Source: Vigna angularis (taxonomy: Eukaryota > Streptophyta > Magnoliopsida > Fabales > Fabaceae). Taken from it: a stretch of 64,000 nt of DNA. The translations under genes were made by a program, and so were the position numbers. A model generated the notes under the pieces. That model ran no database searches and was not told where the DNA came from. It saw only the letters and a program-made list of their open reading frames with translations. This document shows positions 21,940 to 32,612 of this stretch, one piece after another (position 1 is the stretch's first letter; each line of letters opens with the position of its first letter). The DNA is taken from assembly GCF_016808095.1 (NCBI RefSeq), contig NC_068976.1, forward strand, positions 3,306,001 to 3,370,000. Reading direction: 5' to 3'.

Positions 21940-22308
21940 CTATGACATGTCTATGACTCCTAACTCTCTTCTAAGTTCATAGAATCTATCTTTAGGCAAG
22001 GATTTTGTGAAAATATCTGCTAATTTATTGAAAGTATCAATATATTCTATAGAGCAATCACCTTTTTGGATATGATCTCTAAAGAAGTGATGTCTTATCT
22101 CTATATGCTTAGTTCTAGAGTGCATTATGAGGTTCTAGGTTAGATTTATAACACTAGTGTTGTTACATTTCAGAGGAATGTGATCAAGGAAGATATCAAA
22201 ATCCTCCAATTGATGTTTCATCCACAAGATTTGGGCACAACAGTTGCCTGCATCTATATATTCAACTTTATTGGTAGACAAGGCTACACATGCTTGTTTC
22301 TTTGAGTG
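21940..22308 (-). pseudogene. copia-2 RNase H
   Basis: Frames from 22308 to 21940 give the copia RNase H tail: VALSTNKVEYI-like and CCAQILWMKHQLEDF blocks (stops between), then a clean end with SRTKHIEIRHHFFRDHI, CSIEYIDTFNKLADIFTKSL and a stop. The KHIxIRxHFxR and ADIFTKxL motifs are standard for Ty1/copia RNase H ends. At least one frameshift and several stops lie in the middle part. Confidence 0.85.
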
Positions 22309-23480
22309 TCAAGACACTAAAGAGCAGCCCAGAAAATGACAAGTACCACTAGGAATTTTCCTATCTATTTTACACCCCCCATAATCTGCATTAGAATAAC
22401 CAACTAAGTTAGGCAATGCATCAGAAGGATACCAAAGTCCAAAAGAGGTAGTTCCTTTAAGGTATTTCAAGATTGTCTTAACAACAGTTAAATGAGATTC
22501 CTTAGGATTTGCTTGGTACCTAGCACATACACACACACTTTGCATAATATCTGGTCTACTAACAGTAAGGTACAATAAAGATGCTATCATCCCTCTAAAC
22601 AAAGGTTGATTAACCTCTTCTCCAGATTCATCCTTATCTAAGTAACAAGAAGTCGCCATAGGAGTGTTGGCTTCTTTACAAGTATCCATTCCAAATTTCT
22701 TAAGTACTTCTCTATAGTATTTGGTTTGGGACACAAAGGTTCCTCCTTCCATTTGCTTTATTTGTAGTCCTAAAAAGAAATTCAGTTCACCCATCATAGA
22801 CATCTCAAACTCACCTTGCATTATATTTGCAAAACCCTCACATAATGAATCATCAGTAGATCCAAAGATAATATCATCCACATACACTTGAACAAGTAAA
22901 ATATGTTTTCCCACTTTCTTAATGAATAAGTTTGAATCAACCTTTCCTCTAGAAAAATCATTTTCAATCAAGAAAGTACTAAGTCTTTCATACCAAGACT
23001 TGGGTGCCTGTTTAAGGCCATAAAATGCCTTTTTCAGTTTAAACACATGATCAGGAAATTTAAAATCTTCAAATCCAGGAGGTTGACTAACATATACTTC
23101 CTTTTTTATAAAATCGTTCAAAAATGCACTTTTTACATCCATGATACAATTTAAATTTCATCAATGATGCATAAGCAAGTAAAAGTCTAATTACTTCTAA
23201 CCTGGCTGCCGGGGCGTAGGTCTTATCATAATCTATACCTTCCTCTTGACAATAGCCTTTTTCAACTAGCCTTGCTTTGTTCTTTGTAATGTTTCCATCT
23301 TCATCAAGCTTATTTCTAAACACCCATTTTGTGTCAATGACTTGATAGTCTTTTTTTCTAGGAATAAGTTCCCAAACGTCATTCTTTACAAATTGGTTTA
23401 GCTCTTCTTGCATAGCAATGCACCACTTATCATCTTGAAGAGCTTCTTTTATGTTCTTGGGTTCTATATGAGACACAAGA
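22309..23480 (-). pseudogene. copia-2 reverse transcriptase (one frameshift)
   Basis: Two minus-strand frames overlap: 23087-23476 carries the N-terminal part (WCIAMQEELNQFVKNDVWEL, DTKWVFRNKLDEDGNITKNK, ARLVEKGYCQEEGIDYDKTY) and 22309-23142 the rest. The second begins MDVKSAFLN (first catalytic Asp of the palm), then KLKKAFYGLKQAPKSWYERL, the active-site box QVYVDDIIFG (YVDD at residues 87-90 of that frame), LGLQIKQ and SLLYLTVSRPDIM. Only one frameshift, at about 23100-23140, separates them, so this RT is among the best preserved coding regions in the window. It copies retrotransposon RNA into DNA in cytoplasmic particles. Confidence 0.9.
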
Positions 23481-23491
23481 GCTATTGTTAG

Positions 23492-24700
23492 TCAAAAATT
23501 ATTTAAATTATGTCTAGTAGTTACCCTCTTTGAAATGTCTCCAATGATGTTCTCCAAGGAGAGGCCATGTGGTTGTTTATAGCTCTTATGATCCACTTCT
23601 TGATTTTGAGTTTGTCTATGATTATTTTCGTTTAAGTACATCTCTTCAAGAGCTTCCCTTAAGTAATCCTCATCTCCTGCAGTAGGTTTGTTCGACTCAA
23701 GAAGGTTTACCTCAAGGTCCACAATTTCATCAAAGACAACATGTATTGACTCCTCAATTGTTAAAGTTCTTCTATTAAATACTCTGTATGCTTTGCTAGT
23801 TAATGAATAACCTAAGAAGATATCTTCATCAGATTTAACATCAAATTTTCCTAGATTATCTTTATTGTTATTCAATACAAAGCATTTGCATCCAAAGATT
23901 CTTAAATGAGACACATTCGATTTTCTACCTTTAAACAATTCATAGGGATTTAACTTAAGAATGGGTCAAATAAGCATCTTATTCAACATATAACAAACAG
24001 TACTAACTGCATCAGCCCATAAATATTTAGGTACATCAGATTCATTTAAAAGAGTTCTAGTTAATTCTTCTAATGACCTATTTTTCCTTTCAACAACCCT
24101 ATTCCGTTGAGGAGTTCTAGGAGCAGAAAAATTATGAGTAATTCCATACTTATCACAAAAGTTTTCAAAGGATTCATTTTGAAACTCACCACCGTGATCA
24201 TTTCTCAAAGTTTTGATTTTCAAATCCTTTTCATTTTGAACACGTTTTGAAAAAGTTTTGAATGCTTTAAAAGCTTCACTTTTCAAAGTTAAGAATATGG
24301 TCCAAGTAAATCTAGTATAGTCATCAAAAATTACAAGTGCATAATAGTTCCCACCAAAACTTTTAATTCTAGATGGACCAAACAAGTCCATATGCAAAAG
24401 TTCTAAAGGTTTTAATGTAGAGATCATGCTTTTGGATGAAAAATAAGATTTTGTTTGTTTTCCCTTTTGACATGCAACACATAATTTATCTTTTTCAAAC
24501 TTTAACTTAGGCAATCCAATTACAAGATCTTTTGTAATCAATTTATTTAGATGTTGCATATGAATGTGTGCAGCTCTTTTATGCCACAACCAAGGATTTT
24601 CCTCTTTAGCAACTAAACATGTTATACTATGACTAGATGCACTTTCAATATCAATCAAATAAATATTATTATGTCTAACACCTTGCAAAGAAAATCTGAA
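23492..24700 (-). pseudogene. copia-2 integrase
   Basis: A 240-codon frame (23966-24688) holds the zinc finger (His36, His41, Cys70, Cys73) and the catalytic core with Asp101 (HMDLFGPS), Asp164 (RNDHGGEF) and Glu200 (VVERKNR); the last two are spaced DX35E, as in functional integrases. A stop at about 23965 separates it from the C-terminal frame 23492-23938, which includes VSHLRIFGCKCFVLN, LGKFDVKSDEDIFLGYS and NIIGDISKRVTTRHNLNNF. The enzyme inserts element cDNA into chromosomes. Apart from the break and the stop it looks well preserved. Confidence 0.9.
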
Positions 24701-25000
24701 GAATTCTTAAAATAAACAGTACATTTATCACTTTCAAATGTTACCTTGAGACCTTTGTCGCATAACTGACTTATGCTTAGGAGGTTGTGTTTGAGACCTT
24801 CAACATATAATACGTCTTTTATGGTCAATGTGTTTCCTCCTCCAATGTCTCTTGTTCCAATAATTCTTCCTTTGTTGTTATCCCCATATGTCACAAATCC
24901 TTGCTTCTTCTCAAAGGAGATAAACCTTTTCTTGTCACCAATCATGTGTCTTGAACAACCACTGTCAAGATATCACAATGACTTCTTTGACTTTGTAGGT
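24700..25000 (-). pseudogene. copia-2 aspartic protease
   Basis: The minus strand reads YLDSGCSRHMIGDKKRF, preceded by a stop where the usual Trp (TGG to TGA) would be, then [35 protein letters not shown] and [17 protein letters not shown] is the catalytic triad. A frameshift at about 24690 links it to the integrase frame. It would cleave the Gag-Pol polyprotein. Confidence 0.85.
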
Positions 25001-25079
25001 TCCTACAAAACAAGTTAAGCAAGAATTTAGGTCCTCAATCTCATTATGGGTCCTTAGGGTAAGTTCATGCAAGCAAGCA

Positions 25080-26714
25080 TCATTTTACAGTTTTCACCCA
25101 TGCATATTTTCCATTTGGAATTCCAAGGTGTTTAATGTTGCATTTGTTTGATGTATGACCATGCTTCATGCAATAAAAACAACAACCATCATGCACCTTG
25201 GTTTTCACAAAAGTTCCTTTTTCAACCCAAACTCTACGAGTTCTCTTAATTTTCGATTTCTTATGATGATGCATGTTCTTGTCATTAACGTTACTTTTTC
25301 TAAAATTATTTTGAACATGTGAGGCAGCCTTAGTTGCATTTGCAAGTAAGTTTTCAAGTATGTCAATGTCAAACATATGAGTTTTATAGGATAAACATTC
25401 AACAGGATTCTTATTTTCATTAAAATCAGATACTTTTGTTTCTAAGTTGCAAATTTTATTTTTCAGGATTACTTCTTTATCTAAAGCTTTCTCATATTTA
25501 ATTTGCAAATCCTTAAACTCATTTTTCAAATTTTTATGAGCAGAATCTAGTTTCTCGGATTCATTTAACATTTCAAGAAAGGCCTTTTGTAAATCAAATT
25601 CATCACTTGACTCAAAACTATAATCACTTACTTGACTTCTAGCGTCTTCTAAGTCAGCCATTAAGCAAATATTTGCTTCTTCATTTGATGCACTTGAGTT
25701 TGAAGTACAAGACGCATTTTCTTCCCAAGCAAGGTAAGCCTTCTTCTTCTTGGGAAATTTCCTTTCTTTCTTTTCCTCACTTTTCTTGTTCTTAGGACAG
25801 TCAATCTTCACGTGTCCTCTTTCTCCACATCCATAGCACTTCACACTTGATGGAGAACCTTGCTTCTCTTTTCTTTCTCCATGGTATTTGTCCTTTCCTT
25901 TTGCTCTCATGAACTTGGAAAACTTCTTTATCATGAGGCTCATGTTTTCCTCATCATCAAAGTCATCATCCTCGGTTCTTCTTGGACTTTTCCCCTTAGG
26001 TATTTCATACTTGAAGGCAAGAGTCTTCTTCCTTCCGTGATCCTCTTCCACAGTCAATCTATTTAGTTGAAGCTCGTGCTCACGAAGCTTTCTAAAGAGA
26101 ATTGCCATCGACATTTGTGTGAGATTTTGTGCCTCTGAGATAGTTGTCACCTTTGGTTTCCAAGACCTGTCCAATGATTTCAGAATTTTTACATTTAATT
26201 CATCAGTATCAAAAGTCTTACCCAACCGAGTTAAGTGATTCACAACATGAGTGAAGCACTTTTGGACATTAGAAATAGTTTCTCCAGGTTGTATTCTGAA
26301 CATCTCGTACTCCTGGATGAGCGTGTTCTTCCTTACGCGTTTCACATCATCAGTACCCTCATGTGTGACTCTGAGGACCTCCCACATCTCCTGTGTTGTC
26401 TTACAAACTGAAATTCTATAAAACTCATCAAATCCAACAACATATGAAATAATATTGCGAGCCTTAATATCAAATTGGACTCTTCTATTTTCCTCAGGAG
26501 TCCAGTTAAAGTATGGTTTTTCTACTTCTACACCATCAACAGTTCTTTTAGGAATATAAGGACCATTTAGTACAACTTCCCAGATGCCTCTGTCAACAGA
26601 CCCCATAAAAATTTCCATTATGACTTTCCAGAACGCATAGTTATCACTAGTAAAAAGTGGTGGTCTGTTGATGGAAGCACCCTCGGCATATACTTGATTT
26701 TGATGACCGGCCAT
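25080..26714 (-). CDS. gag: copia-2 Gag (intact 544-codon frame)
   Basis: The longest open frame in the window. It starts MAGHQNQVYAEGASINRPPL 45 bp downstream of the primer site. Residues 20-220 form the copia-type gag domain (YAFWKVIMEIFM, CKTTQEMWEVLRVTHEGTDD, EYEMFRIQPGETI, ILKSLDRSWKPKVTTI). Two CX2CX4HX4C zinc knuckles follow: Cys293, Cys296, His301, Cys306 and, near the C-terminus, Cys512, Cys515, His520, Cys525. A Lys/Glu-rich linker and a coiled-coil-like stretch (about 390-450) lie between them. Two knuckles and the long tail suit the SIRE/Maximus lineage. The frame is closed by a stop before the protease frame. Confidence 0.92.
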   Translation of the reverse strand: MAGHQNQVYAEGASINRPPLFTSDNYAFWKVIMEIFMGSVDRGIWEVVLNGPYIPKRTVDGVEVEKPYFNWTPEENRRVQFDIKARNIISYVVGFDEFYRISVCKTTQEMWEVLRVTHEGTDDVKRVRKNTLIQEYEMFRIQPGETISNVQKCFTHVVNHLTRLGKTFDTDELNVKILKSLDRSWKPKVTTISEAQNLTQMSMAILFRKLREHELQLNRLTVEEDHGRKKTLAFKYEIPKGKSPRRTEDDDFDDEENMSLMIKKFSKFMRAKGKDKYHGERKEKQGSPSSVKCYGCGERGHVKIDCPKNKKSEEKKERKFPKKKKAYLAWEENASCTSNSSASNEEANICLMADLEDARSQVSDYSFESSDEFDLQKAFLEMLNESEKLDSAHKNLKNEFKDLQIKYEKALDKEVILKNKICNLETKVSDFNENKNPVECLSYKTHMFDIDILENLLANATKAASHVQNNFRKSNVNDKNMHHHKKSKIKRTRRVWVEKGTFVKTKVHDGCCFYCMKHGHTSNKCNIKHLGIPNGKYAWVKTVK

Positions 26715-26742
26715 TTTCGAAAAATTTGAAAGAATATCAAAG

Positions 26743-26759
26743 CGAGCTCTGATACCAAT
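26743..26759 (-). other. copia-2 primer-binding site
   Basis: Minus strand AATTGGTATCAGAGCTC follows the LTR end directly. TGGTATCAGAGC is the classical initiator-Met tRNA complement of Ty1/copia elements. The Gag ATG is 29 bp further on. Confidence 0.9.
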
Positions 26760-28180
26760 TGTTGGAGCAACCGGTACCGATTTTGCGCAGCGGAAATATC
26801 AAAACAGAGTACGATACGAATTATTTAAAAGCGAAGAGCTTATTCAGTCAATTTAAAAATGGTTTCTTTAATTTTCTTAAAAGCTTTTTATCGAACAATT
26901 GATGAGCAGAAAATATAAAGAGTGTAGGAAGTAGAAAAATCACACAAATGAGTTTTATCCTGGTGCGAATCAAAAGATTCTACGTCCAGTCGTTAATCAC
27001 TATTAATAGTGATTAACCTTTTCACTAAAAACAGTTTTACAATTACAATATAGTGATTGAAAATAACAGTAACAAAAACACCTTCCTTCGACGAACGAAC
27101 CGGAAGGAAACAACTCTGCCAACTTGAAGAGAACCGCTTCGACCTTTGACACACAAAGCGCGAGCTTCTCCTGTTCAAAAGACTTGACAAAGCAATGAAC
27201 TGGCACTTGAGAACTTTCTCAGATAGCACTGTATTCTCAGTTACACAAAGTTCCTTCTAAAGTGTTTGGCAAAGGTATATAAAGCCTAATGGTCCAAAAT
27301 TGAAAAGCCGTACTACAACTTCCAGTGATAATCGATTATTGTAAGTGATAATTGATTATCTACAAGACTTGGAACAGTTAGGATATTTAACTCTTCGACC
27401 GTTCGACACTAGTTCTTCTCCCTCTGCCTCTCGGTTTAATTGGACACATCCTCATGCCGTTCGGTTCAACCCCTTATCACCCTCTACTGTTCGGCTCGGT
27501 TCCTCACAACTTTCCAGCGTTTGGTTTGAGCCCTCATGGCCTTTTATCATTCTGTTTGTGTTTCAAGTTGTGTTTGGGCTTCAAATTCGTTCGGCTCAAG
27601 TCCTTATCACCTTTTGTCGTTCGTCTAGGTTCCTTACAACTTTTCAGCGTTCGGCTTGATTCTACACTGCCTTTCATTGCTTGGTCCGAACTGTTTGGTC
27701 TCGACATGTCTTACCTGCTCTCGGTCTTGGTCATAATTTTACCGCTCAGTCCTATGTTCATGCTTAAGAACGCTCGTGTCCTGACTGCTTGGGAATGCTC
27801 GTGTCCTATGTTCTTGGTCAAGAACACTCGTGTCCTGACTGCTTGGTCTTGGGCATGAAGTCTACCGTTCGGTGCTTACCGCTCAGTCTTGTTAGTTGCG
27901 TTTGGCCATGAACAATGTTCTGCCTTTACCTGTGTTTGGCCTTCATTTTATTGTAGTCATTCGGTCTTCATCTGCGTTCGGCCGTTGACTGATAGCGAAC
28001 GTTCGGTCTTCGTCTACTTATTTGTCGTTCGGTCTGAATCTTACTCTTGTTCTTTTTCTTTGCTGATCATTATGCAGATATGCTTTTAAACTTGATGCAC
28101 CAAAAGTCTTCATATTCTTCACTTTGTAGCATCATCAAAATTATTAACTTCAAAACACAAATTCTCCTCATTGGTAACAC
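26760..28180 (-). mobile_element. copia-2 5' LTR (1,421 bp)
   Basis: On the plus strand it begins TGTTGGAGCAACC next to the primer site and ends ATTGGTAACA at 28180, where Tat gag sequence resumes. Ends are TG...CA with TGTT/AACA inverted termini. It carries an ATAATCGATTAT-like motif at 27330-27360 and a segment (about 27390-28050) dense in CGTTCGGT/CGTTCGGC words. Read on the plus strand this GC-richer part gives Ser/Phe/Leu-rich frames, which I consider shadows. The downstream LTR has been lost by deletion, so no TSD comparison is possible. Confidence 0.8.
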
Positions 28181-28688
28181 TCTAAGCGGGTCTCTGAGCT
28201 TAAACCCCCCAGATTTTCCCGATTGACCTTCGTGCTTTTTACTGTCCGACTTCTCCCCCTTTGCCTCCTGGTTCTCCCTTTTGTAGCTTTGCGTCATCTC
28301 TTCTACCCGTATTTCATCGGTCGCCCGTTCACGCAACTTTTCCATGGTCTTAGGGGCACACCAGCATACATTGTCCTTAAAAAGCCCTGGTCTGAGGGCG
28401 GGTAGGACATACCGAAGGGCAAGATCGGCATTAAGGCCTTTTACCCGCCGAACGATCTTTTGATAACAGTCCATGAACACCTTTAATGGTTCCTCTATTC
28501 CTTACTTGAGGTTCACTAATTCGAAGATGGTCAAGTCTTGAGTATTGTTGCTTGCAAACTGGCGGTTGAACATTTGGCTTATGCCTTCAAAATTCTCGAT
28601 GGAATTGGGGGGCAGTGAATGGAACCACTCTAAAGCCTCTCCCTCGACCGATAGGGAGAATGCCCGACACCATACGGCGTCGTTGCCG
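28181..28688 (-). pseudogene. Tat-like element gag fragment
   Basis: Two minus-strand pieces in adjacent frames, broken by a stop near 28500, give the gypsy gag core: WCRAFSLSVEGEALEWFHSL, IENFEGISQMFNRQF, then FMDCYQKIVRRVKGLN and LALRYVLPALRPGLFKDN, ending in a Lys/Ser-rich stretch. Copia-2's LTR begins right after KLRDPLR. Upstream, the frame joins LTR sequence at 28688 without a primer site or leader, so the start of gag has been deleted as well. Confidence 0.75.
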
Positions 28689-29439
28689 GTCTCACACTCC
28701 AATCCTCCCGAACACTGTTCGGTCACGGTCTTTGTTCTCCTTTCTCGTCACGTCGCCCGGAGGTGTATCTCCCAAAGGTGCTCCGATGCTTAAGTTATTC
28801 GATTATTCGTTCGTGAGTTCAATCAAACAGTAACGAATATGCAATAAATGCGAACCCCAACCTCTTACCTTTGACTTGTATTTATAGTTTTCATTATGGG
28901 CTATGGATTAGTGAAGTCTTAATTATGGCCCAATCCTAGCCCAACGTCTCTAATCGTTACTTAACTTAATCTTTATTGGGATATCTAATTAGACTTTCGT
29001 CGATCCTTCGTGAGTCCGTCCGACAAAGCAGATGACGGATATTGTCACTACCGTTCGACTTCTATGGTACGCCCTTTCGCTGGATGTTCGTCAAGGCGTC
29101 CGACAAGGAAAATGACGGATATCGTCCTGACCGTTTGACTTTGGTGGTGCGCCCTTTCATTGGACGTTCATCAAAACCGTCCGACAAGGCATATGACTAG
29201 TGTCGTCACTGTTGTTTGGCTTCTGTGGTACGCCCTTTTGTTGGACGTTCGCCAAGACGTCCGACAAGGCAGATGACGGATATCGTCCTGACCGTTCGAC
29301 TTGTGTCCGTCTGACAAGGTAGATGACGAATATTTTCATGACCGTTAGACTTCTGTGGTGTGCCCTTTCGCTGGACGTTCATCAAGACCGTCCAACAAGG
29401 CAGATGAGTGGTATCGTGAAGACCGTTCGACTCATACTT
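28689..29439 (-). mobile_element. Tat-like element 5' LTR (trimmed both ends)
   Basis: Similar throughout to 16692-17365. The tandem units of about 80 bp (TGGTACGCCC, GGACGTTCG, CCGACAAGGCAGATGACG) are also present, at 29010-29430, with one or more extra units. On the inner side similarity stops at 28688, where gag starts abruptly; on the outer side it stops at CATAC (29439), before the terminal TGTGTACCG seen in the other LTR. Both ends therefore look deleted. Confidence 0.75.
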
Positions 29440-30959
29440 TTATTGGTTATATTTGTTGAGATTGTTGATAAGGGGAGCATCAGTTTAGCCAAACCTTACA
29501 ATCTTAAAGAACTTCTGGTTTTTTATGATGACAACATAATTAATAACAACATGTGTTGTTAAATGTGTTACATGTTCATAGCTTTCATGTTTATGATTAT
29601 TTGAGAACATGTTTGTGTTGATTCTGTCATTGCTGCAACTCATTGTGTTTTACATGGGATCTTATCTGTGAATGCATGACATATGTTTTAGAAAAGGAAA
29701 ACCACATGCACTTTTGTTGAACTTATAATATCTGGCAAAACAACAGTTTTAAGTTGACTTCATTATGAAGTAAGTCGATTAAAACTCGTGGCTTTGCACA
29801 AACTTTTTCAAAGTGTACTGTGAGTATTTTTGGAAAGAAAGTTTTTCAAAACTGCATTGAAGTGTTACAAAGTCGACTGCATGCGCAAGCTACTCGACTT
29901 AGTTAGTTATGTTTTGAAATTCTGTTAATGCTTGTGATGTCTAACGGCTATATTTTATATCTTTGACTGAGCATTGATTGTGAGTCAATTGTATTAAATG
30001 CGAAATCAATTAAGTTGATTTGACTGCTACTAACTGTTATAACTGTCTGAGTATAATCAACTTATTAGTAGCATAGTCAACTTAGGAGCGTCAGTTTTAT
30101 GGAAAACTATATATAGACGCGAATTTAATTTCTGCAGGAACTTTTGTGAATTTTAACGCTTTGATTGAATTGTTTCAGATTATTGATCTCTTGGAGAACG
30201 TGCTAAAGCTCCAAGAATCCATCAAGAAAGACCGAGGTGTTCATTCTTTGGTGATTGCTTGACGAGCAAGAATCTGTGCACATTGACTGATTGATCAACC
30301 TACACTTGAGGTGTTTGATACGTGATCAACTTCTTATCTCAATCTTGTGAAGATTGTGGCTGCCCTGTTGTGACTTGATGAGTGCATATTTATGTCCACA
30401 TTTATGCTTTAAAATTAAATTTTTTATGAAATTCATGTGCTTGAATGATTGATTTAAAGAGGATTTGTAATGATTTGATATATTGTGTTTGGAATTAAAA
30501 GGGACTTAAAAAGTGATTTTAATTGCATAAATTATTCTTGGAAATTCTTACGTTTATTTGTGCTGCTGAAATTATAAGTTCTATTGGTCCAATTGGCAAT
30601 TCAAGGCCCAAAATCAGATTTTATTTGGAAAATAATATACAGATGGGCCAAACAGGCAGACTTTACCCTTGCACCCCCTAAAATCCCTACATACACTCCT
30701 ATTTCTGAAACAGGCCAAAGACTAAGCCCAAAAAGTAAACCATTTCTACTACACCTCCCTAATTTTCCTATACACACCCCTCCTTAACTAGACTCCACCA
30801 GATCATGCCACATGGCAATCTAATACCCACACATTTGACCATCAAGAAGTTGCCATGTCATTAATCCTCTGCACACCAAATTAACCAATCAATTGTTGCC
30901 ATGTCACCACCCTTGACACATCATCATCTTCTCCAAACAGAAACCCTAATTTCATCATC

Positions 30960-31510
30960 CTAACCTAACCCTAGCCGCCATGCCGCTGCCGCAAGCCCCA
31001 CGCCGGTCCGCCACCATCGCGCAACCTCCACGACCACCGTTCATCTCCTCCTTTCTTGTCGGCGTAACAACCCTAGCTGCCACGATTCACGCTCATCACC
31101 GTGACACCACAAGCCCTCTGTCATCATCACAACCTTCAACGCACACCGCTGCCAAGCCGCAACATCCACCTTCATCGCGCCATTAACGGCAACGCCACCA
31201 TCAACACGCGTCAACCTTCGCCGTGAACCTCTATGGCCGCCGCAACCTGCACAAACCACAAACAGATCCACCTTTTCCGCTTGCACAGCAATCGCAAATC
31301 GCGATTTCGCCATGGCCACCATCTTCTTCCTCTGCGCCGCCGCACCACCTGCACTCAAAAAAACCAAAAACAGTAGCATCATCCTTCCCATCGCCGGAGC
31401 ACTGCGAGCAGCCTCTCCATCGCATCCAATCTTGCCGCTATTAACGCACCTGCAGAACTCCACCAACACGAGCTTCTTCTCCACAGTGGCGGAAGCGGGA
31501 ACGTAGGGGG
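30960..31510. other. CpG-rich block inside the solo LTR
   Basis: A sharp compositional island in AT-rich surroundings, with many GCCGC, CCGCC and CACCG words. Both strands have open frames by composition alone (Pro/Ala/Ser-rich on plus, Ala/Gly/Val-rich on minus), with no recognisable domain. It lies about 360 bp upstream of the TATA box, so it may be a promoter-proximal regulatory segment or captured host DNA. No protein is called. Confidence 0.6.
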
Positions 31511-31871
31511 AAGCCCTTTCGCCAATTCTGAACCCTAATTTTGGGTAGGGAGGAGCCTGACACGTGTCGAGCTCCCATTGGCACGACCTCTCTGGTCAAA
31601 ACTGGTCAACATGGGTTTCTGGTGCAATTTTGAAGAATTTTAAAGGGGCTAAAGTGCAGATAGAGGAAGTTTCAAGGCATTTGCGCAATTTTGGAAAGTC
31701 AGAAAAGCTAAAAGATAAAATTCAGGTGTTGAAATTAATGTAATTTGGGAATATCAACAGAAAATATCTTCCAAATAATGTTATAATTATCTAAATCTTT
31801 TAGTTATTTGGAAGATATAAGATAAAAGATTTTGTCAACTGAATATTTAGAGTCCAAGCCCAATCAAGCCC

Positions 31872-31878
31872 TATATAA
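31872..31878 (+). promoter_or_regulatory. TATA box of the solo gypsy LTR
   Basis: TATATAA in the context CCCTATATAAAGAGACCC. Downstream is a C/T-rich stretch (TTCATTCATTCTCTCATACTC) as in plant core promoters. If used, transcripts would start near 31905 and the hairpin series would lie about 270-700 nt into the leader. Confidence 0.6.
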
Positions 31879-32169
31879 AGAGACCCAGGGGGGACTTCAC
31901 TTAATTCATTCATTCTCTCATACTCCTCTCACTCTTATTTCATCTTGTATTCAACTCCATTCATGGAGAGTAATCATCTAGGGCTATTCTGCTGTAATTC
32001 CATTATGGATTCTGAGGTTAGATTGAGCTAATGCAATTGTTTATTTTGATTATTGATTTAAGTTGTTCTCTCTCTATGTCTTTCATCTCTATCAAATTAA
32101 AAGCAAATATTTTTGCATCATAATGTGTTTGAATCTACATGCATATTGATTATATGAGTTCTAGGGTTT

Positions 32170-32612
32170 TTAGGTTTAATTGAGAATCTACTTTGATTTA
32201 ATTTAGGAACTTTCATATGATTAATTGGTTTTTACTATCAATTGAGAATGTACTTTGATTGGTAGTAATAATTTCAACTATAATCAATTGAGAATTTACT
32301 TTGATTGATTAGTTTTTAATTTGGTTAGGCGATTTAAGAGTAGACATGATTAAACACAATAAGATTTGATTGAGAATGTACTTTGGTTAAATTCATTGTG
32401 AATAATCTAGAAATGTTTTGCATTTGATTGAGAATTTACTTTGGTTAAATGCATGATCGCCCTCAAATTAATTAAGAATGTACTTTAATTAATTTGAAAC
32501 TTAAATAATAATCAATTGAACAATTATTTGTGAGATCGCCCTCAAATTAATTAAGAATGTACTTTAATTAATTTGAAACTTAAATAATAATCAATTGAAC
32601 AATTATTTGTGA
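32170..32612 (+). repeat. Hairpin series with a constant core
   Basis: At least seven units share the core GAAT(G/T)TACTTTG or a close variant. Each core is flanked by its own inverted repeat, different from unit to unit: ACTATCAAT/ATTGGTAGT (32234-32266), AACTATAATCAA/TTGATTGATTAGTT (32276-32314), CACAAT/ATTGTG (32355-32400), GCATTT/AAATGC (32420-32452) and a perfect 13-bp stem TCAAATTAATTAA/TTAATTAATTTGA (32463-32497), which is duplicated at 32542-32576. The first unit (32171-32206) has only a weak stem. The last two belong to an exact 79-bp tandem duplication (32455-32533 and 32534-32612). Confidence 0.8.

Noticed and set aside
27345..28089. Plus-strand Phe/Ser/Leu-rich ORFs in the copia-2 LTR
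   Set aside because: Overlapping frames in a motif-rich LTR segment, each short and without domain; explained by repeated CGTTCGGTC words.
31041..31484. 147-codon minus-strand ORF in the CpG-rich block
   Set aside because: GC-rich DNA lacks stop codons in several frames on both strands here; no domain, and its position inside an LTR argues against a gene.
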